DNA of 8,101 nucleotides from the NCBI GenBank assembly GCA_946885645.1, contig CAMPGU010000188.1, positions 1-8,101 of the forward strand, given 5' to 3'. Position 1 is the first letter of the stretch; every line of letters starts with the position of its first letter. Both the position numbers and the translations under genes were made by a program. Of the stretch, positions 1 to 6,788 are shown piece after piece. Below the pieces are notes generated by a model. That model was given only the letters and a program-made list of their open reading frames with translations, did not search any database and had not been told where the DNA came from. This DNA is from an uncultured Haloferula sp. GTDB taxonomy: Bacteria > Verrucomicrobiota > Verrucomicrobiae > Verrucomicrobiales > Akkermansiaceae.

Positions 1-28
1 CCGCTCCTGCTCCTAGCTTTCCTCTGAT

Positions 29-928
29 ATGGCCAACCTTCGCGACATCCGCCGGCGCATCAAGTCGGTCAAGAACACCGCCCAGATCACGCGGGCGATG
101 CAGCTTGTCGCCGCCGCCCAGATGACGAAGGCGCAGGACCAGGCGCTCGCGGGCCGCGACTACGCGGATCTGCTCAACCAGGTCCTCGTCAACCTCAAGG
201 AAAACGTGGGCGAGGAAGCCCACGCACTGCTCCAGACCCGCGAGGGCGGCAAGGAACTGGTGCTGGTGATCTCGACCGACAAGGGTCTCTGCGGCGCCCT
301 CAATACGAACCTCGGCAAGAAGGTCCGCGCCGAGGTTCCCAAGGATGCCGACATCGTCACCGTCGGCCGCAAGCTCCGCAACCAGCTCGGCAAGGCCGGC
401 CGGAACATGGTGGCGGACTTTGAAGTGAAGGACCCCGTTCCTTTCGCGGATGCCCGCCCGATCGCGAAGTTCCTGACCAAGGCCTTCCTTGAGGGTGGCT
501 ATAGCAAGGTCAGCGTCGCCTTCTCGAATTACATCAACGTGATGCGCCAGGAGCCGACCATCGTGCAGCTCCTCCCGATCTCCACGGCCGCTCTGGGCGA
601 GAAGCAGGACTACGAGGGCATGGGCAAGGACGTGAAGGTGAATGAAACCAATCACGCCGCGGCCCTTTCGAACGACTACCTCTTCGAGCCCAGCGGCAAG
701 GACGTTCTCGACACCCTTCTTCCGCTCTACATCAACTTCCAAGTCTATCAGATGCTCGTCGAAAGCCGCGCTTCCGAGCACTCCGCACGGATGGTCGCCA
801 TGAAGGGTGCCACCGACAACGCGAAGAAGTTCATCAAGGAGCTCACGCTTGAATACAACAAGCTCCGTCAGGCCGCCATCACCGCTGAACTCCTCGAAAT
901 CACCACGGCCATGAGGGCCATGGAGTGA
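29..928 (+). CDS. atpG: ATP synthase F1 subunit gamma
   Basis: This is the central rotor shaft of the F1 sector. It turns inside the alpha3-beta3 ring and couples proton flow through Fo to ATP synthesis on the cytoplasmic face of the membrane. The 299-residue product has both family signatures. The N-terminal helix starts MANLRDIRRRIKSVKNTAQI and continues with TRAMQLVAAAQM. The C-terminal helix reads NKLRQAAITAELLEITTAM. Between them is the conserved STDKGLCGALN segment (about residues 85-95). The length is close to the usual 285-300. I chose the ATG at 29 because it gives the canonical 'MANLRDIR' start. There is no Shine-Dalgarno sequence in the short upstream stretch (ctttcctctgat). The position before atpD and atpC fits the standard order alpha-gamma-beta-epsilon, except for the lipoprotein gene that follows. 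Identification is near certain. Confidence 0.98.
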   Translation: MANLRDIRRRIKSVKNTAQITRAMQLVAAAQMTKAQDQALAGRDYADLLNQVLVNLKENVGEEAHALLQTREGGKELVLVISTDKGLCGALNTNLGKKVRAEVPKDADIVTVGRKLRNQLGKAGRNMVADFEVKDPVPFADARPIAKFLTKAFLEGGYSKVSVAFSNYINVMRQEPTIVQLLPISTAALGEKQDYEGMGKDVKVNETNHAAALSNDYLFEPSGKDVLDTLLPLYINFQVYQMLVESRASEHSARMVAMKGATDNAKKFIKELTLEYNKLRQAAITAELLEITTAMRAME

Positions 929-957
929 TCGGTCACTGTCAGTTTATCACGTCTCCC

Positions 958-1503
958 ATGAAGTCCCTTCTACTCCTTCTGCCCTTCGTCGCGCTGCTCG
1001 CTTCCTGCGGCACGGTATCCAGTGTCCAGCCCGCCACGGGAGCTACCGTGGGCGGCAAGGCTTATTCAAAGGTGGTGGTGCGGGATTTCGCCTACCGCGG
1101 TGCCGCGGATCAGGAAAACGGCCCGGTGAGTGGTAAGAACTTCCCCAACTACGTCTCTGCAGAGATCGCAAAGAAGAATGCTTTCGGCTCCGTTGCCCGT
1201 AGCGGCAAGGCAGATGCAAATACCCTTGTCGTCGAAGGTGAGATCACCCGCTTCGTGGAGGGCAATGCCGCCCTGCGTGCGCTCGTCGGCCTGGGTGCAG
1301 GAAGCTCTTATTTCGACGCCAGCGTGCGATTCGTCGATGGCGGTAATGGTGCCGTAGTCGGCACCATGACGGCCGACAAAAATAGCTGGGTGCTGGGCGG
1401 TGGCCTGGCCGCCGGCCAGACGGTGGAAACTTTCATGCACGGTGCGGCCCAAAAGGTGGCTGGCGAATCCGTCAAATTCTCAAAGGGCGCGGCGCAGCGC
1501 TGA
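958..1503 (+). CDS. DUF4410-like lipoprotein inside the ATP synthase operon
   Basis: A 181-residue predicted lipoprotein of unknown function. It has a short lipoprotein signal: MKS, a leucine-rich core, then the lipobox LASC with Cys17 as the lipidation site. Gly18 at +2 is not the classic inner-membrane retention residue, so outer membrane is plausible. The mature part resembles DUF4410: 'VVVRDFAY', then 'TLVVEGEITRF', then GNAALRALVGLGAG (residues 102-115) followed by 'FDASVRFVDGGNG'. The family name is from my recognition of this pattern. An in-frame GTG at 925 overlaps the atpG stop and would add 11 residues, but ATG 958 puts the signal peptide at the very N terminus. No Shine-Dalgarno sequence is seen before either start. 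It lies 29 bases after atpG and 43 before atpD on the same strand with no terminator between, so it is probably co-transcribed with them. It is not a known ATP synthase subunit. Confidence 0.88.
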   Translation: MKSLLLLLPFVALLASCGTVSSVQPATGATVGGKAYSKVVVRDFAYRGAADQENGPVSGKNFPNYVSAEIAKKNAFGSVARSGKADANTLVVEGEITRFVEGNAALRALVGLGAGSSYFDASVRFVDGGNGAVVGTMTADKNSWVLGGGLAAGQTVETFMHGAAQKVAGESVKFSKGAAQR

Positions 1504-1534
1504 ACGAGCCGATAACCGAATCTGTAACAACTAG

Positions 1535-3010
<1,476 letters not shown>

Positions 3011-3026
3011 GCTAAGTGTTCCGCCG

Positions 3027-3047
3027 GATCAGTGTTTTTCACTGGTC
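3027..3047 (+). promoter_or_regulatory. Intercistronic hairpin between atpD and atpC
   Basis: GATCAGTG (3027-3034) and CACTGGTC (3040-3047) can pair as an 8-bp stem with one G-U pair, closing a loop of five T. It starts 16 bases after the atpD stop and ends 20 bases before the atpC start. The T residues are in the loop rather than after the stem, so it does not look like a terminator. It could set mRNA stability or atpC translation. That role is inference. A competing shorter pairing, GGTC/GACC at 3044-3054, is also possible. Confidence 0.45.
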
Positions 3048-3067
3048 ACCGACCACCGATCATTCCC

Positions 3068-3481
3068 ATGGCTCTCCACCTCGAAATCGTCACCCCGGAA
3101 AAGAAGGTCTTCTCCGATACCGTCGGCAACGTCTATCTGCCCGGGGCTGATGGCGAGCTTGGCATCCTCGATGGCCACGCCGCGCTGGTGACTGCCTTGC
3201 AGCCGGGTGAACTCCGCTATGAGAAGGGCGGTCAGAATGTCACCCTCGCCATCGGCGGCGGCTTCGCCGAAGTCACGCGGCACAATGTCAAGGTCCTCAC
3301 GGACATGGCAATGGGCGAGGACCAGATCGACGAATCGAAGGTCGAGGAGGCCATGAAGCGTGCGGAAGCACAACTTGCCGGAATCAGCCACGACAACGAT
3401 GCCGAGGAGGTAGCCCATCTTCAGGCTGTCATCGCGAAGTCGATGGCGCAGTTGAAGCTCAAGCGCCGCCACCGGAACTAA
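3068..3481 (+). CDS. atpC: ATP synthase F1 subunit epsilon
   Basis: The epsilon subunit sits at the foot of the gamma shaft, contacts the c-ring, and can inhibit ATP hydrolysis through its C-terminal helices. The 137-residue product matches the usual length (about 130-140). It has the N-terminal beta-sandwich 'LHLEIVTPEKKVFSDTV', 'VYLPGADGELGILDGHAALV', 'LQPGELRY' and 'IGGGFAEVTRHNVKVLTDMA', and a helical hairpin from about residue 88 rich in Glu, Lys and Ala ('VEEAMKRAEAQL'). An in-frame GTG at 3032 would add 12 residues (MFFTGHRPPIIP) that do not belong to the family, so ATG 3068 is preferred. There is no Shine-Dalgarno sequence; a pyrimidine-rich stretch (gatcattccc) precedes the ATG. It is the last gene before the terminator at 3503, as in most ATP synthase operons. 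Confidence 0.97.
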   Translation: MALHLEIVTPEKKVFSDTVGNVYLPGADGELGILDGHAALVTALQPGELRYEKGGQNVTLAIGGGFAEVTRHNVKVLTDMAMGEDQIDESKVEEAMKRAEAQLAGISHDNDAEEVAHLQAVIAKSMAQLKLKRRHRN

Positions 3482-3502
3482 GTCTCACGGCAAACCTTTC
3501 CC

Positions 3503-3537
3503 AAGCCCGCCCGGTCCCCCGCGGCGGGCTTTTTCTT
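3503..3537 (+). terminator. Rho-independent terminator of the ATP synthase operon
   Basis: A perfect 9-bp stem, AAGCCCGCC (3503-3511) with GGCGGGCTT (3523-3531), has an 11-base loop and runs into a T-rich tract (TTTTTCTT, 3530-3537). It begins 22 bases after the atpC stop. This ends the ATP synthase transcript and separates it from the apbE gene. Confidence 0.9.
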
Positions 3538-3543
3538 GCTCCG

Positions 3544-3585
3544 CCGCGCGGATGCACTTGATCATGCGTCTGTCTTCCCGCGCGG
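3544..3585. repeat. Paired CCGCGCGG palindromes upstream of apbE
   Basis: The 8-base palindrome CCGCGCGG occurs at 3544-3551 and again at 3578-3585, with starts 34 bases apart (about three helical turns). Between them GATGCA (3551-3556) and TGCGTC (3565-3570) can pair, with one G-U, around the loop CTTGATCA. This lies in the only gap between the ATP synthase terminator and apbE, so it could be part of the apbE control region. In GC-rich DNA such palindromes can occur by chance. Confidence 0.3.
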
Positions 3586-3627
3586 CCGGGTTTGCCAAGG
3601 TGCTGCGGAGTGCCTCAGGATCGCCGC

Positions 3628-4563
3628 ATGCCGCTGCCGATCCGGATGCTCTGCCTGATGATCCTCGCCTTGTCCTCACTGCGGGGGGAAGAGCAGCGCT
3701 TCGTCCACGAGAGGCCCTTGATGGGAACCCGTTTCGCGATCACTTGCTACGGCACGGACGAAGCGGCGGCCAAGACGGCGGCGGGCGAGGCATTTGCGGT
3801 CGGAATGGAGATCAATGCCGTGGCTTCCGACTACCTGCCGGACAGCGAGCTGATGCAGCTTTCGAAAAAGATCGGGGTGCCGGTGAAGGTCTCCCCCTTG
3901 CTGGCGGAGCTGCTCGATGCGTCCTTTGCGATGGCGGAATCCTGCGGCGGAGCTTTCGACCCCACCTTGGGGCCGCTCACGAAGCTGTGGCGGGAGACCC
4001 GGCAAACCGGGCAATTGCCCACGGACGAGGTATTGGCGGCAGCGAGGGCGCGCTGCGGCTGGCAGAATGCCGTCTGGAACCGCGAGGCGGGAACCATCCT
4101 CCTGAAGAAAGCGGGGATGCAGCTCGATTTGGGCGGGATCGCGAAGGGATTCACCGCGGAGAAAATGTTCGCCGTGATGAAGAAGAACGGCTTTTCGAAA
4201 TCGATCATCGCGGCAGGAGGCGACCTCCGTCTCGGCGATCCGCCGCCGGGGAAAACCGCGTGGCGCGTGGGGCTCCAGACTTTCGATCCCGATGAACCGG
4301 AGGAGGTCGTCGAGCTGGCGAATTGCGCGGTTTCGACCGCCGGGGACCTGCATCAGTTCGTGGAAATCGGTGGGAAGCGCTATTCGCACATCATTGATCC
4401 CGCGACCGGGCTGGGGCTCACGCGCCGGGTGGCGGTGAGCGTGATCGCACCCGGCGGAACGCTGGCCGACGGGCTCGATACCGCGGCTTGCGTGATTGGT
4501 CCGGAGAAGGCGGAGGAATTCGCGCTGCAGCGCGGGGCGACGCGCGTGGCGGTGAGGAAATAG
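3628..4563 (+). CDS. apbE: Exported FMN transferase, ApbE family
   Basis: ApbE proteins work outside the cytoplasmic membrane. They take FMN from FAD and attach it to a Ser/Thr of redox partners such as RnfG/RnfD, NqrB/NqrC or FMN-binding-domain proteins. The 311-residue product has a short hydrophobic export signal (MPLPIRMLCLMILALSSLRG, no lipobox Cys), then 'PLMGTRFAI', 'DSELMQLS', GAFDPTLGP (108-116), DLGGIAKGF (167-175), 'IAAGGDLRLG', 'AVSTAGDLHQF', YSHIIDPATG (252-261) and the metal/flavin-site segment LADGLDTAA (279-287, with Asp281 and Thr285 in the usual places). ATG 3628 is chosen because AGGA lies 7 bases upstream and it gives a clean signal peptide. A TTG at 3592 and an ATG at 3646 are alternatives. 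No acceptor protein is visible in the window. Its stop is one base from the stop of the opposing LysR gene. Confidence 0.93.
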   Translation: MPLPIRMLCLMILALSSLRGEEQRFVHERPLMGTRFAITCYGTDEAAAKTAAGEAFAVGMEINAVASDYLPDSELMQLSKKIGVPVKVSPLLAELLDASFAMAESCGGAFDPTLGPLTKLWRETRQTGQLPTDEVLAAARARCGWQNAVWNREAGTILLKKAGMQLDLGGIAKGFTAEKMFAVMKKNGFSKSIIAAGGDLRLGDPPPGKTAWRVGLQTFDPDEPEEVVELANCAVSTAGDLHQFVEIGGKRYSHIIDPATGLGLTRRVAVSVIAPGGTLADGLDTAACVIGPEKAEEFALQRGATRVAVRK

Positions 4564-4564
4564 C

Positions 4565-5443
4565 CTAGCCCGCCTTGGCCCGCTTCCGCAGGCCGTCCAG
4601 CACCATCTCCGCGAGCGGCGAGAGCTTCCCGCGCCAAGCGGCAGCGATGGTGAGCTCCGGGCAATCCGGGATTTCCCAGGCACGGGTTCCCTTCGGGATC
4701 GCGATGCCGGGAGCCTTCACGCTGAGGCCGGCGCCGAAGCCCTGCGCCACGTAGGCATGGACCAGCTCGAGCGAATTCACCTCGATGCGGGACGGCCACT
4801 CGAGCCGGGCCTTTGTCAGGGCCTTTGAAAACAGCCGGCTCATCGCGGTATCGGCGGGCGGCCGGATCAGCGGGAGATCCACCGCCATGCCGTGCATGCC
4901 GGAGCGGGCGACTTTGTACGAGGATGGCAGTAGCAAGATCAGCGGCATCGAGATCAGGACCTCCGTGCGGAGCCCCGCGGGCGGGCGGGATTCCAGCTCG
5001 CAAACCGCGAGATCCACCTCCTCCCGCTCCAACATCGCGAAAGCTCCCCGCTGGTCCGTATCGGAAAGGCTCAATTCGAAGTCCGGCCGCGCTTTCCGCA
5101 CCGTGGCCAGGACATCCGGCAAGTGCCGCCGGATGATGGTGGCAGGTGCCGCCAGCCGCAGGCGGCGCGAGGCCCTGCCAGCGATGCGCGCAGCCACGTC
5201 CGGCAGCGCACCGAAGAATGGAGCGAGGAAGTCGTAGAGATCGCGGCCCTCCGGGGTGAGCTTGAAGGGGCGGCGCTGGAACAGGCGGACGCCGAGCTGG
5301 GCTTCCAAGATCGTGATCTGCCCGCTGATCGCGGGCTGCTGGATACCGTAAGGCATGTTGCGCGCCGCCGCCGTGATGCCGCCGCTGCGTGCGACGTGAT
5401 AAAAGAGCTCCAGATGATGAAGATTGGGAGGAGGCTGGGACAT
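4565..5443 (-). CDS. LysR-type transcriptional regulator
   Basis: A DNA-binding regulator of 292 residues, the normal size for the family. The winged helix-turn-helix is N-terminal: 'HHLELFYHVARSGGITAAAR' (9-28), then 'NMPYGIQQPAISGQITILEA' (29-48) and 'LGVRLFQRRPFKLTPEG'. The effector-binding domain follows from about residue 90 ('LRLAAPATIIRRHLPDVL', 'DLAVCELE', 'VAQGFGAGLSV'). The turn between the helices looks about two residues longer than in typical LysR proteins, and the usual SQPA is QQPA. The start is the ATG read from 5443. It is divergent from the desaturase operon across a short gap that holds a LysR-box-like dyad, so it probably controls that operon and itself. Its co-inducer cannot be read from sequence. 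It converges on apbE with a single base between stops. Confidence 0.93.
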   Translation of the reverse strand: MSQPPPNLHHLELFYHVARSGGITAAARNMPYGIQQPAISGQITILEAQLGVRLFQRRPFKLTPEGRDLYDFLAPFFGALPDVAARIAGRASRRLRLAAPATIIRRHLPDVLATVRKARPDFELSLSDTDQRGAFAMLEREEVDLAVCELESRPPAGLRTEVLISMPLILLLPSSYKVARSGMHGMAVDLPLIRPPADTAMSRLFSKALTKARLEWPSRIEVNSLELVHAYVAQGFGAGLSVKAPGIAIPKGTRAWEIPDCPELTIAAAWRGKLSPLAEMVLDGLRKRAKAG

Positions 5444-5450
5444 CGGAAAA

Positions 5451-5473
5451 GATCATCGACAAAACCGATGATC
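5451..5473. promoter_or_regulatory. Probable LysR operator (T-N11-A dyad)
   Basis: A perfect 8-bp inverted repeat, GATCATCG (5451-5458) and CGATGATC (5466-5473), has a 7-base A/C-rich spacer (ACAAAAC). It contains T5456-N11-A5468, the standard LysR-box geometry. It lies 7 bases upstream of the LysR start codon and in the divergent gap before the desaturase operon, where a LysR protein usually binds to repress itself and activate its neighbour. LysR boxes often lie near -65 of the activated promoter. That would put transcription of the desaturase operon near 5527, which bears on its start codon. Confidence 0.7.
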
Positions 5474-5478
5474 GCGCA

Positions 5479-6318
5479 ATGGGAATCGACTCACCGGATA
5501 CGAAGCATTTTTGGCAGCTTGTGCGCATGCTTTATCTGCTCGCCTCAATCGCCGCGCTGATGGTCGTCATCGAGCGCCTGTGGCCGGGTCAAGCGCTGCC
5601 GACGGTGAAGCGCTGGTGGCTCCGGCTCCTGCTGGTGAATGCCGCACAACTCGGCATCGTCATCCTGGCCGGCCTGACCTGGGACCGCTGGTTCTCCAAA
5701 GTCTCGCTGTTCCAGCTCAGCGATCGCGTAGGCCCGCTGCTTGCCGCCCTGCTCGCCTACTTTGTCTCCACCTTCGTGTATTACTGGTGGCACCGCTTCC
5801 GGCACGAGTCCTCGTTCTTCTGGAAGCTGTGCCACCAGCTCCATCACTCGGTCAGCCGCATCGAGGTGCTGGCGAGCTTCTACAAGCACCCGGTGGAAAT
5901 CTTCATCAACTCCATCATCAGCGCGCTGCTGGTTTACACCATCCTCGGCTGCTCGGTGGAGGCGGCGGCATGGTACACGGCGATGACGGCGGTGGCGGAG
6001 TACTTCTACCACTGGAATGTCCGCACGCCGCGCTGGATCGGCTGGCTGATCCAGCGGCCGGAGTCCCATCGCGTGCATCACCAGCACCGGCACCACACGC
6101 AGAATTTCGCCGATCTGCCGATCTGGGACATGCTTTTCGGCACCTTCAGCAATCCCGCCGCGTCCCCCCGCCGCTGCGGCTTCGACCGGAGGAAAGAGGA
6201 TCGCGTGGTGGAGATGCTGGCCTTCCGCGACGTCCACAAGCCACCGCCGGTACCGCCCGGCTGTCTGGGATGCCGCAAACGCTGGGCGTGCCACCTGACG
6301 AAGGGAGGTGCGGCGTGA
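5479..6318 (+). CDS. Fatty acid hydroxylase / sterol desaturase family membrane protein
   Basis: A 279-residue integral-membrane protein of the di-iron fatty acid hydroxylase superfamily, which hydroxylates or desaturates lipids, sterols or carotenoids using O2. The histidine clusters expected to bind two irons are all present: H105-RFR-H109, H119-QL-H122-H123, His178 (YHWN) and H197-RV-H200-H201. They are embedded between hydrophobic segments at about 16-36, 50-68, 84-103 and 143-175. After the last cluster comes the family ending 'NFADLPIWDMLFGTF'. The C-terminal tail is odd: basic, with CxxC-like cysteines (CLGCRKRWAC). ATG 5479 is the first start after the operator, but no Shine-Dalgarno sequence supports it; ATG 5527 is a serious alternative and would leave the operator in an untranslated leader. 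The stop overlaps the next gene's GTG by two bases. The substrate is unknown. Confidence 0.9.
   Translation: MGIDSPDTKHFWQLVRMLYLLASIAALMVVIERLWPGQALPTVKRWWLRLLLVNAAQLGIVILAGLTWDRWFSKVSLFQLSDRVGPLLAALLAYFVSTFVYYWWHRFRHESSFFWKLCHQLHHSVSRIEVLASFYKHPVEIFINSIISALLVYTILGCSVEAAAWYTAMTAVAEYFYHWNVRTPRWIGWLIQRPESHRVHHQHRHHTQNFADLPIWDMLFGTFSNPAASPRRCGFDRRKEDRVVEMLAFRDVHKPPPVPPGCLGCRKRWACHLTKGGAA
6303..6309 (+). promoter_or_regulatory. Strong ribosome binding site for the 157-residue gene
   Basis: GGGAGGT lies 5 bases before the GTG at 6315. It decides that GTG as the start, because the nearest ATG (6320) is in another frame. It sits inside the end of the desaturase coding region. Confidence 0.8.
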
Positions 6319-6788
6319 AATGGCGCAACGTGGCGGCAATTTTCCTGCTGGTGGGAGGCTTCCTCCAGATCGCGGGCTATCTCGCCGGTTCCATGGTCTT
6401 GAGGGGCCTGGGAGTGGCGGGGGTGTTTGCCCCGTTTCCGAAGGTCTTCTGCGAGGCGGACGGCTACGAAGCCTTCGCGGCCCGCTTCTTTCTCGAAGGC
6501 GAGCACAGCCATGGCGGCGCCTGGTCCTGCGAACTGACACCGGAGATCTATTCGCAGCTTTCCGGCTGCTACAACCGGCGCAATGTGTACGGAGCCACGC
6601 TGGCGGGAGCCCCCTTGATTCCGGAGAAACTGCGGGAAACTTTACTCGAGCGATCCCTCGCCGAGGATTCCGCCTTGCGGCGCGAGCTGGGCGTTCCGCC
6701 GGGCCTCTGCGACTTGCGGATCCGGATCGTGCCTCGACCGGGGGAGCCGAACCAGCCATGGATCTACCGAGCGGAGGTGATGCGATGA
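6315..6788 (+). CDS. Membrane-anchored protein of unknown function, four cysteines
   Basis: A 157-residue protein that I cannot assign to a named family. It starts with a basic N terminus (MKWR) and a hydrophobic anchor (about 6-24), then a second weaker hydrophobic stretch (27-41). The rest is soluble and probably outside the cytoplasm. It has four cysteines (46, 72, 85, 132), a distinctive segment GCYNRRNVYGATLAGAPLIP (84-103), and an Arg/Glu-rich helix (104-124). The GTG start at 6315 overlaps the desaturase stop (GTGA) and has a strong Shine-Dalgarno sequence. The stop overlaps the next gene's ATG (ATGA). Such overlaps suggest translational coupling and joint function with its neighbours. 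The downstream protein carries a thiol-disulfide oxidoreductase domain, so a disulfide-bonded partner or substrate role is possible, but that is inference. A much longer reading of the same frame from 5511 overlaps the desaturase and is rejected. Confidence 0.85.
   Translation: MKWRNVAAIFLLVGGFLQIAGYLAGSMVLRGLGVAGVFAPFPKVFCEADGYEAFAARFFLEGEHSHGGAWSCELTPEIYSQLSGCYNRRNVYGATLAGAPLIPEKLRETLLERSLAEDSALRRELGVPPGLCDLRIRIVPRPGEPNQPWIYRAEVMR
6772..6778 (+). promoter_or_regulatory. Strong ribosome binding site for the HTTM-DCC gene
   Basis: CGGAGGT lies 6 bases before the ATG at 6785 and inside the end of the preceding gene. It fixes the start of the fusion gene within a longer open frame that begins at 6308. 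Confidence 0.8.

Noticed and set aside
3552..4295. Plus-strand open frame of 247 codons overlapping apbE
   Set aside because: Arg/Gly-rich shadow of apbE with no recognisable domain.
4380..5528. Long minus-strand open frame overlapping LysR in another frame
   Set aside because: Arg/Gly/Ala/Pro-rich shadow. The LysR frame has full-length family similarity.
5511..6314. Upstream extension of the 157-residue gene's frame, overlapping the desaturase
   Set aside because: The extension is Ala/Arg/Pro/His-rich out-of-frame translation of the desaturase. The GTG at 6315 has a strong ribosome binding site and a stop-start overlap.
6308..6784. Upstream extension of the HTTM-DCC frame
   Set aside because: It is out-of-frame reading of the 157-residue gene. 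The ATG at 6785 has a Shine-Dalgarno site and begins the HTTM domain properly.
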